This document shows, one piece after another, positions 1-5,027 of a stretch of DNA of 5,161 bases; the stretch's first letter is position 1; every line of letters starts with the position of its first letter. Source of the stretch: Methanomassiliicoccus sp. UBA6 (GTDB lineage: Archaea > Thermoplasmatota > Thermoplasmata > Methanomassiliicoccales > Methanomassiliicoccaceae); NCBI GenBank assembly GCA_002508545.1, contig DAVH01000029.1, positions 15,574 through 20,734 of the forward strand, in the 5' to 3' direction. The notes below the pieces were generated by a model. The model was not told where the DNA came from and ran no database searches. It was given only the letters and a program-made list of their open reading frames with translations. The position numbers were made by a program, and so were the translations under genes.

Positions 1-891
1 AAGCAGGGGGACCTGCCTGACCTGGGGTACGAGAGAGTGGAGAAGGATCTCGAGGAGAGGGAGCTGGCGGAGACCGACTACCGGACACTGGTGGACGTTC
101 CACAGGAGGTAAGGGACCGCCTGCCCGCCTCCTTCGATATCATCGGGGACGTGGCCATCATCCGCCTGGACGATGACATGGTCGACCTCGCCCCCAAGGT
201 CGGGGAAGCGCTCAAGCGAACCTTCCCCCGGCTGAGGACCGTGGCCCTGGACCGCGGGGTGAAGGGCGAGCTCAGGGTCCGCGACCTGGAGGTGATCGCC
301 GGGGAGCCCCGGACGGAAACGGTGCACACCGAGTACGGCATCCGCCTGCTGATCGACCCCGCCAAGGTGTACTTCAATCCCCGGCTGTCCAACGAGCGGA
401 GGCGCATAGCCTCCCTGGTGCGCGACGGGGAGAAGGTGGTGGACATGTTCGCCGGTGTAGGGCCGTTCTCCATCATGATCGCCAAGCACGCCCGCCCCGA
501 GATCATCTACGCCATGGACCTCAACCACGACGCGATCGAGTACATGAGGGAGAACATCCGGATGAACAAGGTGACCAACGTCCTGCCGATCGAGGGTGAT
601 TCCCGCCAGCTGGTATTCGAGGTGCCGTGCGCGGACCGGATCATCATGAACCTGCCGCACTCCGCCCGGGAGTTCTTCCACGACGCGCTGACCCGCCTCA
701 AGCTCGGGGGGATCATCCACTTCTACACGATCTGCGAGCGGGAGGACATCGAGCCCATACTGGAGCGGCTGGTGACCGAGGCGGCGGGCATGGGCGTCCT
801 CATCGCCGTCCTGCGCCAGGAGGAGCTGAAGACCTACTCACCGTCGATGAGCGTCTTCTCCGCGGACATCGGGCTTGTTGACTGGTGCTAG
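1..891 (+). CDS. trm5: tRNA (guanine(37)-N1)-methyltransferase Trm5, 5'-truncated by the window edge
   Basis: Transfers a methyl group from S-adenosylmethionine to N1 of G37 next to the tRNA anticodon, preventing +1 frameshifting; in archaea m1G37 can also lead into wyosine synthesis. The frame is open to the left edge. Compared from memory with Methanocaldococcus jannaschii Trm5 (336 aa), the segment around the GTG at 37 aligns with an internal stretch near its residue 60, so that GTG is probably an internal Val and roughly 50 N-terminal residues (domain D1) lie outside. The SAM-binding motif DMFAGVGPF is at 442-468 and the NLPH motif starts at 649. Residues equivalent to the reported M. jannaschii R145, E185 and N265 are present (codons at 274, 394 and 649). 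The family C-terminal YSP motif follows at about 834-842. The last 54 bp overlap the convergent dUTPase-family gene. Family assignment is very secure. Confidence 0.94.
   Translation, partial: KQGDLPDLGYERVEKDLEERELAETDYRTLVDVPQEVRDRLPASFDIIGDVAIIRLDDDMVDLAPKVGEALKRTFPRLRTVALDRGVKGELRVRDLEVIAGEPRTETVHTEYGIRLLIDPAKVYFNPRLSNERRRIASLVRDGEKVVDMFAGVGPFSIMIAKHARPEIIYAMDLNHDAIEYMRENIRMNKVTNVLPIEGDSRQLVFEVPCADRIIMNLPHSAREFFHDALTRLKLGGIIHFYTICEREDIEPILERLVTEAAGMGVLIAVLRQEELKTYSPSMSVFSADIGLVDWC
838..891. other. Convergent coding overlap of trm5 and dUTPase-family gene
   Basis: Both strands code here. The trm5 reading frame ends with TAG at 889-891 and the opposite gene ends with TGA at 840-838. Seventeen codons of each are antisense to each other in codon-aligned register. 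The trm5 side carries part of the conserved C-terminal YSP region, while the other side encodes a charged tail (NKPDVRGEDAHRR) beyond the conserved YQGQNG motif. No T-tract terminator is evident near 891. Confidence 0.85.
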
Positions 892-1356
892 CGTCACGCC
901 GTTCTGTCCCTGGTAGTTCCCGCTCCGCTTGCCGTAGGTCATGCTGGCCGGGGAGCTGAGGGTCTCAAAGACGATCTGGACGAAGCGGTCGCCGACCTTC
1001 ACCTCCACCGGCGCGGAGGAGACGTTGACGGACATGAAGGTCAGCGTGCCCTGGAACCCCGCGTCCACCTTACCCAGGCCGGCCAGGAGCCCCTTCCTAA
1101 TCCACGACGTCCTGAGCCAGAGCTGGGCGCACAACGAAGAGGGAAGGCCGACCCGCTCTATAGTGGATATGAAGAACATGCTCCCCGGGGGGATGGTGAC
1201 GACGCCTTCCCTGACGATCTCCCTTCCGGGCAGGGAGATCTCGGCGATCCTCAGGTCGTAGCCGTTGGGAGTGAGCGAGGCCTCGGAGAAGTCATCGATG
1301 ATCAGGTCGCCGCTGCCGCGTCGGGCAACGATCTCATGGTCGGGGAGGACGCACAT
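838..1356 (-). CDS. Dcd/dUTPase-family nucleotide hydrolase, probable dUTPase
   Basis: A 172-residue trimer-forming dCTP deaminase/dUTPase-fold protein. dUTPases split dUTP to dUMP and pyrophosphate, keeping uracil out of DNA and feeding dTMP synthesis. Visible motifs are LTPNGYDLRI (28-37), the phosphate-binding RTS (82-84), VDAGFQG (97-103) with the conserved Asp98, VQIVF (126-130), and a C-terminal SGNYQGQNG (145-153). In E. coli Dcd the GCIVLEF segment carries the catalytic deaminase Glu138; the aligned position here is Met108 (codon 1035-1033). Loss of this Glu argues against deamination and for dUTPase activity, as in archaeal Dut proteins; this is inference, and databases may label it dCTP deaminase. 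The ATG at 1356 lies 23-30 nt from a TATA-like box with no well-spaced Shine-Dalgarno, suggesting a leaderless mRNA. The last 17 codons are antisense to the trm5 3' end. Confidence 0.85.
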   Translation of the reverse strand: MCVLPDHEIVARRGSGDLIIDDFSEASLTPNGYDLRIAEISLPGREIVREGVVTIPPGSMFFISTIERVGLPSSLCAQLWLRTSWIRKGLLAGLGKVDAGFQGTLTFMSVNVSSAPVEVKVGDRFVQIVFETLSSPASMTYGKRSGNYQGQNGVTLAPVNKPDVRGEDAHRR

Positions 1357-1378
1357 GCTCCCGGCATCGCCATGCCGG

Positions 1379-1386
1379 TAAAAATA
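1379..1386 (-). promoter_or_regulatory. TATA-like box for the dUTPase-family gene
   Basis: On the minus strand this reads TATTTTTA in an otherwise GC-rich stretch. It lies 23-30 nt upstream of the ATG at 1356, the distance expected between an archaeal TATA box and its transcription start. Transcription would therefore begin at or within a few bases of the start codon, giving a leaderless mRNA. Position and composition support this; no experimental evidence is available. Confidence 0.5.
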
Positions 1387-1441
1387 CTGCTGGCCGCCGA
1401 GCGGTCCGGCCGTGGACCAGTAAGCTCGATATCATCGCTGG

Positions 1442-1460
1442 TAACGGTCCCGGTCCGTTA
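1442..1460. repeat. 19-bp near-perfect palindrome, possible operator for ilvE
   Basis: TAACGG-T-CC-C-GG-T-CCGTTA: two 9-nt arms around a single central C with one mismatched pair. It touches the start of the TATA box at 1458-1467, covering the expected TFB recognition element. A bound regulator here would interfere with, or recruit, the initiation complex. The symmetry is read directly from the sequence; the regulatory role is inference. Confidence 0.5.
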
Positions 1461-1467
1461 ATATAAT
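1458..1467 (+). promoter_or_regulatory. Candidate TATA box for the ilvE transcript
   Basis: TTAATATAAT is the most AT-rich word of the intergenic region and resembles archaeal TATA boxes. About 25 nt downstream of its centre gives a start near 1488, just where the hairpin at 1490 begins. TATATCG at 1471 is an alternative TATA element, which would move the start to about 1500. Confidence 0.5.
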
Positions 1468-1470
1468 GGG

Positions 1471-1488
1471 TATATCGTCTTCGATATA
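1471..1488. repeat. 18-bp perfect palindrome between TATA box and predicted start
   Basis: TATATCG-TCTT-CGATATA: perfect 7-bp arms with a 4-nt spacer, lying between the TATA box at 1458-1467 and the predicted transcription start near 1488. This is a typical repressor position. A related word, TCGATAT, also occurs at 1426-1432. The role is inferred. Confidence 0.5.
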
Positions 1489-1553
1489 GCGGGGGAGAAT
1501 CCCTACTCACTGCCGCCATGCAGCTGTTTCCTCCTAATGGCTCCCCCGTTTTT
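1488..1553 (+). ncRNA. Possible small structured RNA or attenuator-like leader before ilvE
   Basis: CGGGGGAG at 1490-1497 pairs perfectly with CTCCCCCG at 1541-1548. An A-U and a G-U pair can extend the stem outward to 10 bp, and TTTTT follows at 1549-1553. The 43-nt loop holds a short inner hairpin, CTGC (1510-1513) with GCAG (1520-1523). The predicted start near 1488 would place the 5' end of the transcript at the base of the stem, so the element could be a discrete RNA of about 65 nt or a terminator in the ilvE leader. It has no tRNA T-arm and matches no RNA family I know. Function is not established. Confidence 0.3.
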
Positions 1554-1655
1554 CCTAAGATGCTCATCATGCCAACGATTGCGCTGAGAGCCGACCATGA
1601 GTTGGACAGCCTCAAATATGCGGTCCGTGTTACGGTGAGGCACACAGGCGATTGA
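1518..1655 (+). CDS. Possible 45-aa small ORF upstream of ilvE, unrecognised
   Basis: ATG at 1518 opens 45 codons ending with TGA at 1653-1655, one nucleotide before the ilvE TTG, so translation could be coupled. Inner ATGs at 1560 and 1569 would give 31 or 28 residues. None of the three has a convincing Shine-Dalgarno. The peptide is mixed in character, proline-rich at first (MQLFPPNGSPVFPK), then charged and hydrophobic (ADHELDSLKYAVRVTVRH). Leu, Ile and Val make up 11 of 45 residues but form no run, so there is no clear branched-chain leader-peptide signature. It overlaps the hairpin at 1490-1548. It could be a leader peptide or chance; I do not recognise the product. Confidence 0.2.
   Translation: MQLFPPNGSPVFPKMLIMPTIALRADHELDSLKYAVRVTVRHTGD
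1646..1652 (+). promoter_or_regulatory. Weak ribosome binding site for ilvE
   Basis: AGGCGAT differs by one base from the archaeal AGGTGAT site and ends 4 nt before the TTG at 1657. A better match, GGTGAGG at 1634-1640, lies 16 nt away, which is too far for that TTG. The frame upstream is closed by a TGA at 1636-1638 and offers no ATG or GTG. Confidence 0.4.
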
Positions 1656-1656
1656 A

Positions 1657-2724
1657 TTGAAGTTCAAGACCCGTAAGGTTGAGACGAGCAGGGTAGGCAC
1701 GGTCGACTTCGACCATCTGAGCTTCGGAGAGACATTCTCCGATCACATGTTCCAGATGGATTATGCCCACGGGGAGTGGCAGGAACCACAGATCCTCCCC
1801 TTCGGGAAGATCGAGGTATTGCCTTCCCTGTCCACCCTGCACTACGGGCAGAGCGTGTTCGAGGGCCTGAAGGCCTTCCGCTCGGCGAAGGGCGGCATCA
1901 ACGTCTTCCGCCCGGAGAAGCACGCCGAGCGGATGTATCATTCATCCGACCGGCTGTGCATTCCCCGCGTGGACAAGCAGCTGTTCCTCGACGCGGTCGA
2001 CGCGCTGGTGACCCTGGACCAGGAATGGGTCCCCAGCAAGAAGGGCACGGCCCTGTACATCCGCCCGTTCACCTTCGCCACCGAGGACTACATCGGGGTG
2101 CGGGTCTCGGAGAAGTACAGCTTCTTCATCATCACCGGGCCGGTGGGAGCCTACTACAAGGAAGGCTTCAACCCCGTCTCCCTGATGACCTCGGGCGAGT
2201 TCGTCCGGGCCGTCCGGGGCGGACTGGGGGAGGCGAAGACCGCGGCCAACTACGCCGCTTCGCTCCTCCCGGCCTACGAGGCCAAGAAGAGAGGGTACGC
2301 CCAGGTGCTGTGGCTCGACGCGCTGGAGGAGAAGTACATCGACGAGGTGGGCACGATGAACATCTGCTTCGTCAAGGACAACGTCCTCATCACCCCGCCG
2401 CTCCAGGGGACCATCCTCCCGGGCGTCACCAGGGACAGCGTGCTCCAGCTCGCCAGGCACTGGGGGGTTCAGGTCGAGGAACGCCGCATCTCCATCGACG
2501 AGGTCATGTCGTCCATCAAGGACGGCAGCATGACCGAGGTCTTCGGCACGGGCACCGCAGCGGTCATCTCCCCGGTCGGGGAGATCTACCACCGGGGCGA
2601 AACCGCGATCGTCAACGGCAACAGGACCGGACCCCTGGCCCAGAAGCTGTTCGACGAGATCACCGGCATCCAGTCCGGCGAGCGGTCCGACCCCTTCGGC
2701 TGGGTCCACCACGTCGACATCTAA
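1657..2724 (+). CDS. ilvE: Branched-chain amino acid aminotransferase
   Basis: A 355-residue PLP enzyme of fold type IV that interconverts leucine, isoleucine and valine with their 2-oxo acids using glutamate/2-oxoglutarate, in the cytoplasm. It follows the Bacillus/mitochondrial BCAT subgroup almost end to end. Motifs are LSFGETFSDHMF (21-32), HYGQSVFEGLKAFR (62-75), FRPEKHAERM (84-93), RLCIPR (99-104), LYIRPF (133-138), and GLGEAKTAANYAAS (189-202) with the PLP-binding Lys194. They continue with LDALEEKYIDEVGTMN (220-235), GVTRDS (256-261), and FGTGTAAVISPVGE (296-309). Length is normal for the group. The TTG start at 1657 is the only usable start that keeps the family N-terminus, since the next Met is residue 31, past conserved sequence. 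It is monocistronic by appearance, ending at a T-rich stretch and followed by a separate promoter. Confidence 0.95.
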   Translation: MKFKTRKVETSRVGTVDFDHLSFGETFSDHMFQMDYAHGEWQEPQILPFGKIEVLPSLSTLHYGQSVFEGLKAFRSAKGGINVFRPEKHAERMYHSSDRLCIPRVDKQLFLDAVDALVTLDQEWVPSKKGTALYIRPFTFATEDYIGVRVSEKYSFFIITGPVGAYYKEGFNPVSLMTSGEFVRAVRGGLGEAKTAANYAASLLPAYEAKKRGYAQVLWLDALEEKYIDEVGTMNICFVKDNVLITPPLQGTILPGVTRDSVLQLARHWGVQVEERRISIDEVMSSIKDGSMTEVFGTGTAAVISPVGEIYHRGETAIVNGNRTGPLAQKLFDEITGIQSGERSDPFGWVHHVDI

Positions 2725-2741
2725 ACCCCTTCCGCAATCCC

Positions 2742-2752
2742 TTTTCTCTTTT
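2742..2752 (+). terminator. T-rich transcription terminator after ilvE
   Basis: TTTTCTCTTTT lies 18 nt after the ilvE stop codon, in a pyrimidine-rich stretch without a clear hairpin. Archaeal RNA polymerase terminates at such oligo-T tracts without needing a stem. The position fits the end of the ilvE transcript. Confidence 0.5.
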
Positions 2753-2761
2753 CCGTTCCGT

Positions 2762-2772
2762 GATTCATCCAA
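2762..2772. repeat. Upstream half-site of the importer operator
   Basis: GATTCATCCAA matches 10 of 11 bases of GATACATCCAA at 2821-2831, in the same orientation and 59 bp away. Its left arm (2756-2762) is only a poor match to TTGGATG, so it is best seen as a half-site. It lies about 11 bp upstream of the TATA box at 2784. Confidence 0.4.
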
Positions 2773-2783
2773 CTCTAGGAAAG

Positions 2784-2790
2784 GATATAT
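2784..2790 (+). promoter_or_regulatory. TATA box of the ABC importer operon
   Basis: GATATAT preceded by purine-rich GGAAAG resembles an archaeal BRE/TATA pair. Transcription should start around 2812-2815, giving a leader of about 45 nt before the TTG at 2859. That is too short for a cobalamin riboswitch. Confidence 0.6.
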
Positions 2791-2814
2791 GTGCAGTCCA
2801 ACATTCGGTATCGG

Positions 2815-2831
2815 TTGGATGATACATCCAA
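2815..2831. promoter_or_regulatory. Perfect 17-bp palindrome, probable operator of the importer operon
   Basis: TTGGATG-ATA-CATCCAA has perfect 7-bp arms around a 3-bp centre. It sits at the predicted transcription start, where a bound dimeric repressor would block initiation, and a half-site copy lies upstream of the TATA box. The sequence differs from the classic DtxR and Fur consensus sites I know, so the regulator cannot be named. A metal- or cofactor-sensing repressor would suit the genes downstream. An RNA hairpin in the 5' leader is the alternative reading. Confidence 0.55.
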
Positions 2832-2845
2832 TTTGATTTGAAAAC

Positions 2846-2851
2846 GGGAGG
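2846..2851 (+). promoter_or_regulatory. Strong ribosome binding site deciding the TTG start at 2859
   Basis: GGGAGG ends 7 nt before the TTG at 2859, which is ideal spacing. The in-frame TTG at 2838 lies upstream of this site, and the TTG at 2853 is only 1 nt from it, so 2859 is the best start. Confidence 0.7.
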
Positions 2852-2858
2852 ATTGAAA

Positions 2859-3962
2859 TTGGATTCCGGGAAGAGAAGAGTGATAGCCATAGCCTTGGTG
2901 GTCGTGCTCGTCGCTGCCGCAGTGGCTGCCGTCATCATGGTGGGCGGCAACAATACGGCAAAGGCATTGACCGTGACCGATGCGTCAGGAACCCCCATAA
3001 CCCTGGACAAGGTCCCGGAGCGAATAGTCTCAGGGACGCCGGACATATCTGAGATCGTGGGGGCCTTGAACCTGACCGATTCCATCGTGGCGGTCACAGA
3101 CTACTGTGACTACCCGGCCTCGATGGTCGCCCTTCGCGACAAGGGAGCCACGATCGGAGGGTTCTACACTCCCAGCTTCGAGAAGATCGTTTCCTTCAAC
3201 CCGGATCTGGTACTCCTCAGTGATGCGGTACCCGCCCAAAAGGACCTGACCGCCCAGCTGCGCAGCGCCGGCTACACCGTAGTGATGATCTATGCCGCGG
3301 AAGACCTCGCCACCACCTACAAGAACATAGAGATGGTCGGGACCGTGACGGGCAAGCAGACCGAGGCCAAAGCCCTGATCGACAGCATGAAGGCGCAGGT
3401 CGCTGACATCGCCCAGGCCGTTTCTGATGAGAGCAAGCCAAATGTCCTGTTCGTCACCTATTCCGACCAAGGCTTCACCAATGTGTGGCCTGCGGCCGGG
3501 TCGACGCCCATAGGGGAGGTCATCAACCTGGCCGGCGGCACGAACGTGTTCGCCGACATGGATGGGTACAAGATGGCATCGAGCGAGGTCCTCACGATGA
3601 AGGCATCCACGGTGGATGTCATCGTCATGACCAATATGTACTCCCAGGAATCGCTGGAGAACAAGAGCGCCTGGTTCCACTCCGACTCCATCTGGAAGGA
3701 AAGCCCTGCGGTAAAGAATAATAAGGTATACTTCCTGACGGGGCAGGCCGAAAGCATCTACCATCGCCAATCGGTGAGGACGGTCGATGCGGTCCAGTTA
3801 CTGGCAGAGATACTGCATCCCGACGCGTTCACGTCGAAGGTCCCGTACTCGGCTGATAGCACCAACATCATCGGGGACGAGTATGCGAACTATCTCCCTT
3901 CCGGGACCGCCTCCCAGGCCTCCACAGTCACCGTGGTCTCGGCGGTGGCTCGTGACGATTAG
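2859..3962 (+). CDS. ABC importer substrate-binding protein, BtuF/FecB-type (Peripla_BP_2)
   Basis: Extracytoplasmic receptor that captures a metal chelate (cobalamin, heme or iron siderophore) and delivers it to the permease encoded next. From the TTG at 2859 it has 367 residues. After basic residues 5-7 (KRR) a hydrophobic helix spans about 8-28. There is no lipobox Cys, so it is probably membrane-anchored by this helix or cleaved by signal peptidase. The binding domain begins at PERIV (53-57), with TDYCDYP at 80-86 and the typical SFEKIVSFNPDLVL segment. Glu108 and Glu220 (in GEVINLAGG) fall where BtuF has the two glutamates that dock onto permease arginines. The domain ends near GDEYANYL, leaving a short Ser/Thr/Val-rich tail. 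TDYCDYP resembles cobalamin-binding members, but that is weak evidence for substrate. The permease start is 18 nt downstream. A start at 2838 would add 7 residues but is disfavoured by the ribosome site. Confidence 0.9.
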   Translation: MDSGKRRVIAIALVVVLVAAAVAAVIMVGGNNTAKALTVTDASGTPITLDKVPERIVSGTPDISEIVGALNLTDSIVAVTDYCDYPASMVALRDKGATIGGFYTPSFEKIVSFNPDLVLLSDAVPAQKDLTAQLRSAGYTVVMIYAAEDLATTYKNIEMVGTVTGKQTEAKALIDSMKAQVADIAQAVSDESKPNVLFVTYSDQGFTNVWPAAGSTPIGEVINLAGGTNVFADMDGYKMASSEVLTMKASTVDVIVMTNMYSQESLENKSAWFHSDSIWKESPAVKNNKVYFLTGQAESIYHRQSVRTVDAVQLLAEILHPDAFTSKVPYSADSTNIIGDEYANYLPSGTASQASTVTVVSAVARDD

Positions 3963-3969
3963 GCGCTTT

Positions 3970-3973
3970 GGAG
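3970..3973 (+). promoter_or_regulatory. Ribosome binding site of the permease gene
   Basis: GGAG lies 7 nt before the ATG at 3981 in the 18-nt gap after the receptor gene. This favours 3981 over the in-frame ATG at 3993. Confidence 0.55.
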
Positions 3974-3980
3974 AGATGAC

Positions 3981-5027
3981 ATGGAAGGCTCGATGGTCCA
4001 GGCAACAAAAGGAAGATTGCTGCTAGTCCTGGCCATCGGCCTGATAATCCTTTTCTTTCTTCTTGTTCTATCTTGGTCGGTCGGCGCCGTCGACATATCC
4101 TTCGGTGCGGTGCTGAACGACCTCCTGGCGATAATAACGAACCTTGGTCCGGAAGAGGGCAACTGGGAGCAGGCGATCGTGTGGTCCAGGGTGGTCCGCT
4201 CGGTCGCGGTCATCGGCGTGGGCATAGGCCTCTCGGTCTCCGGAGCGGTCATGCAGGCCCTCATCCGCAACCCGCTGGTCGACCCATACATAACCGGTGT
4301 TTCATCGGGTGCCGCCTTGGGGGCGATCCTGTCCATCCTGGTCGGGGTCTCTGTCGTCGCCGTCGCCGAGTTCGCTACTCCGGCCGCTGCGCTCATTGGC
4401 GCCCTGGCCGCGTTCTTCATAACCATGGCCCTGGCCGAGTCGGCAGGCGGGAAGTCGATCAACTTCGTTCTCAGCGGGATGATCGTGGGCATCGCGCTCT
4501 CGTCGTTCACGACGATCATCATAACTTCGAGCCAGGACAGCAAGCTCCACGGCGCCCTCTTCTGGCTGTACGGATCGTTCGCCTTCATGGACTGGATCAA
4601 GGCGCTGATGATCATCGCCCCCGTCCTCATAATCAGCGCGATCCTCCTGCTGTACGCCAGGGAATTGAACGTCGTGTTGCTGGGTGACGAGCACGCCAAG
4701 CATCTGGGCCTGGACGTCAAGGTGTTCAAGAAGGTCATCATAGCCCTGACATCTATCCTCACTGCCATCTCAGTGGCGTTCTGCGGCGTCATCGGCTTCC
4801 TCGGCCTTATCGTTCCACACACGGCCAGGATGGTCGTCGGAGGGGACCACCGCCTGCTGCTGCCCACCTCGATAGTCCTCGGTGCGGTCGTGCTGCTGGC
4901 GGCGGACATATTCGCCAGGGTGGCCGTCAGGCCGGACGAGATGCCGGTCGGTGCGGTCATCTCGCTCATCGGCGCGCCGTTCTTCATCTATCTCATGATC
5001 AAGAGGGGGAAGGAATATGGCGGATGA
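3981..5027 (+). CDS. ABC importer permease, FecCD/BtuC family
   Basis: A 348-residue polytopic membrane protein. Two copies form the translocation channel of a class II importer, expected to have ten transmembrane helices per subunit. Hydrophobic segments run throughout, starting at about 12-30. Family signatures are all present: RNPLVDPYITGVSSGAALGA (96-115), the ARELN..LLGDEHAKHLGLD region (226-245), GLIVPHTARMVVGGDHRLLLP (275-295), and the terminal PVGAVISLIGAPFFIYLM (322-339). Length is normal and no domain is missing. It overlaps the ATPase gene by 11 nt, so the two are very probably co-translated. The family carries iron siderophores, heme, cobalamin or, in some archaea, molybdate/tungstate-type oxyanions; sequence alone does not choose among them. 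Confidence 0.95.
   Translation: MEGSMVQATKGRLLLVLAIGLIILFFLLVLSWSVGAVDISFGAVLNDLLAIITNLGPEEGNWEQAIVWSRVVRSVAVIGVGIGLSVSGAVMQALIRNPLVDPYITGVSSGAALGAILSILVGVSVVAVAEFATPAAALIGALAAFFITMALAESAGGKSINFVLSGMIVGIALSSFTTIIITSSQDSKLHGALFWLYGSFAFMDWIKALMIIAPVLIISAILLLYARELNVVLLGDEHAKHLGLDVKVFKKVIIALTSILTAISVAFCGVIGFLGLIVPHTARMVVGGDHRLLLPTSIVLGAVVLLAADIFARVAVRPDEMPVGAVISLIGAPFFIYLMIKRGKEYGG
5003..5013 (+). promoter_or_regulatory. Ribosome binding site of the ATPase gene
   Basis: GAGGGGGAAGG ends 3 nt before the ATG at 5017 and lies inside the permease coding sequence, consistent with translational coupling of the two overlapping genes. Confidence 0.5.

Larger units (their letters stand above)
1357..1656. 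other. 300-bp divergent intergenic region
   Basis: This region separates the leftward dUTPase-family gene from the rightward aminotransferase. It contains a TATA-like box for each side, repeated CGGTCC words (1402, 1445, 1451, 1621), two palindromes around the rightward TATA box, a T-tailed hairpin, and a possible small ORF; each is listed separately. I found no tRNA, rRNA or IS sequence. If the TATA box at 1458 is used, the aminotransferase mRNA would carry an unusually long leader of about 170 nt. Confidence 0.8.

Noticed and set aside
37..39. GTG at 37 as the true start of trm5
   Set aside because: The frame stays open to the window edge and residues before 37 (GYER) continue the alignment with archaeal Trm5; the Val aligns with an internal residue, so the gene begins outside.
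1403..1418. GGTCC/GGACC short inverted repeat between the divergent promoters
   Set aside because: Only 5-bp arms in GC-rich DNA; likely chance, although the CGGTCC word recurs at 1445, 1451 and 1621.
1334..1519. Minus-strand ORF from ATG at 1519 with a perfect AGGAGG site (1535-1530)
   Set aside because: The 61-residue product is arginine- and proline-rich like a shadow frame in GC-rich DNA, overlaps the dUTPase-family start, and resembles no family I know. The AGGAGG is worth noting but not enough.
1488..1553. tRNA gene
   Set aside because: The closing stem resembles an acceptor stem, but the 59-nt span is too short and there is no T-arm GTTCRA sequence or anticodon arm.
1560..1575. C/D box guide RNA on the minus strand (ATGATGA box at 1571-1565)
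   Set aside because: No D box (CTGA) follows at a suitable distance on that strand.
1942..2772. Long minus-strand open frame opposite ilvE
   Set aside because: An antisense shadow of a well-conserved gene, with the Asp/Gly/Val-rich composition typical of GC-rich third-position bias.
2812..2858. Cobalamin riboswitch before the importer
   Set aside because: The predicted leader is only about 45 nt and contains a single 7-bp hairpin, far too small for a B12 aptamer.
3959..4987. 342-codon minus-strand open frame opposite the permease gene
   Set aside because: It mirrors the permease frame; the product is Met/Ala/Ser/Thr-rich with no domain, while the plus strand has all FecCD signatures.
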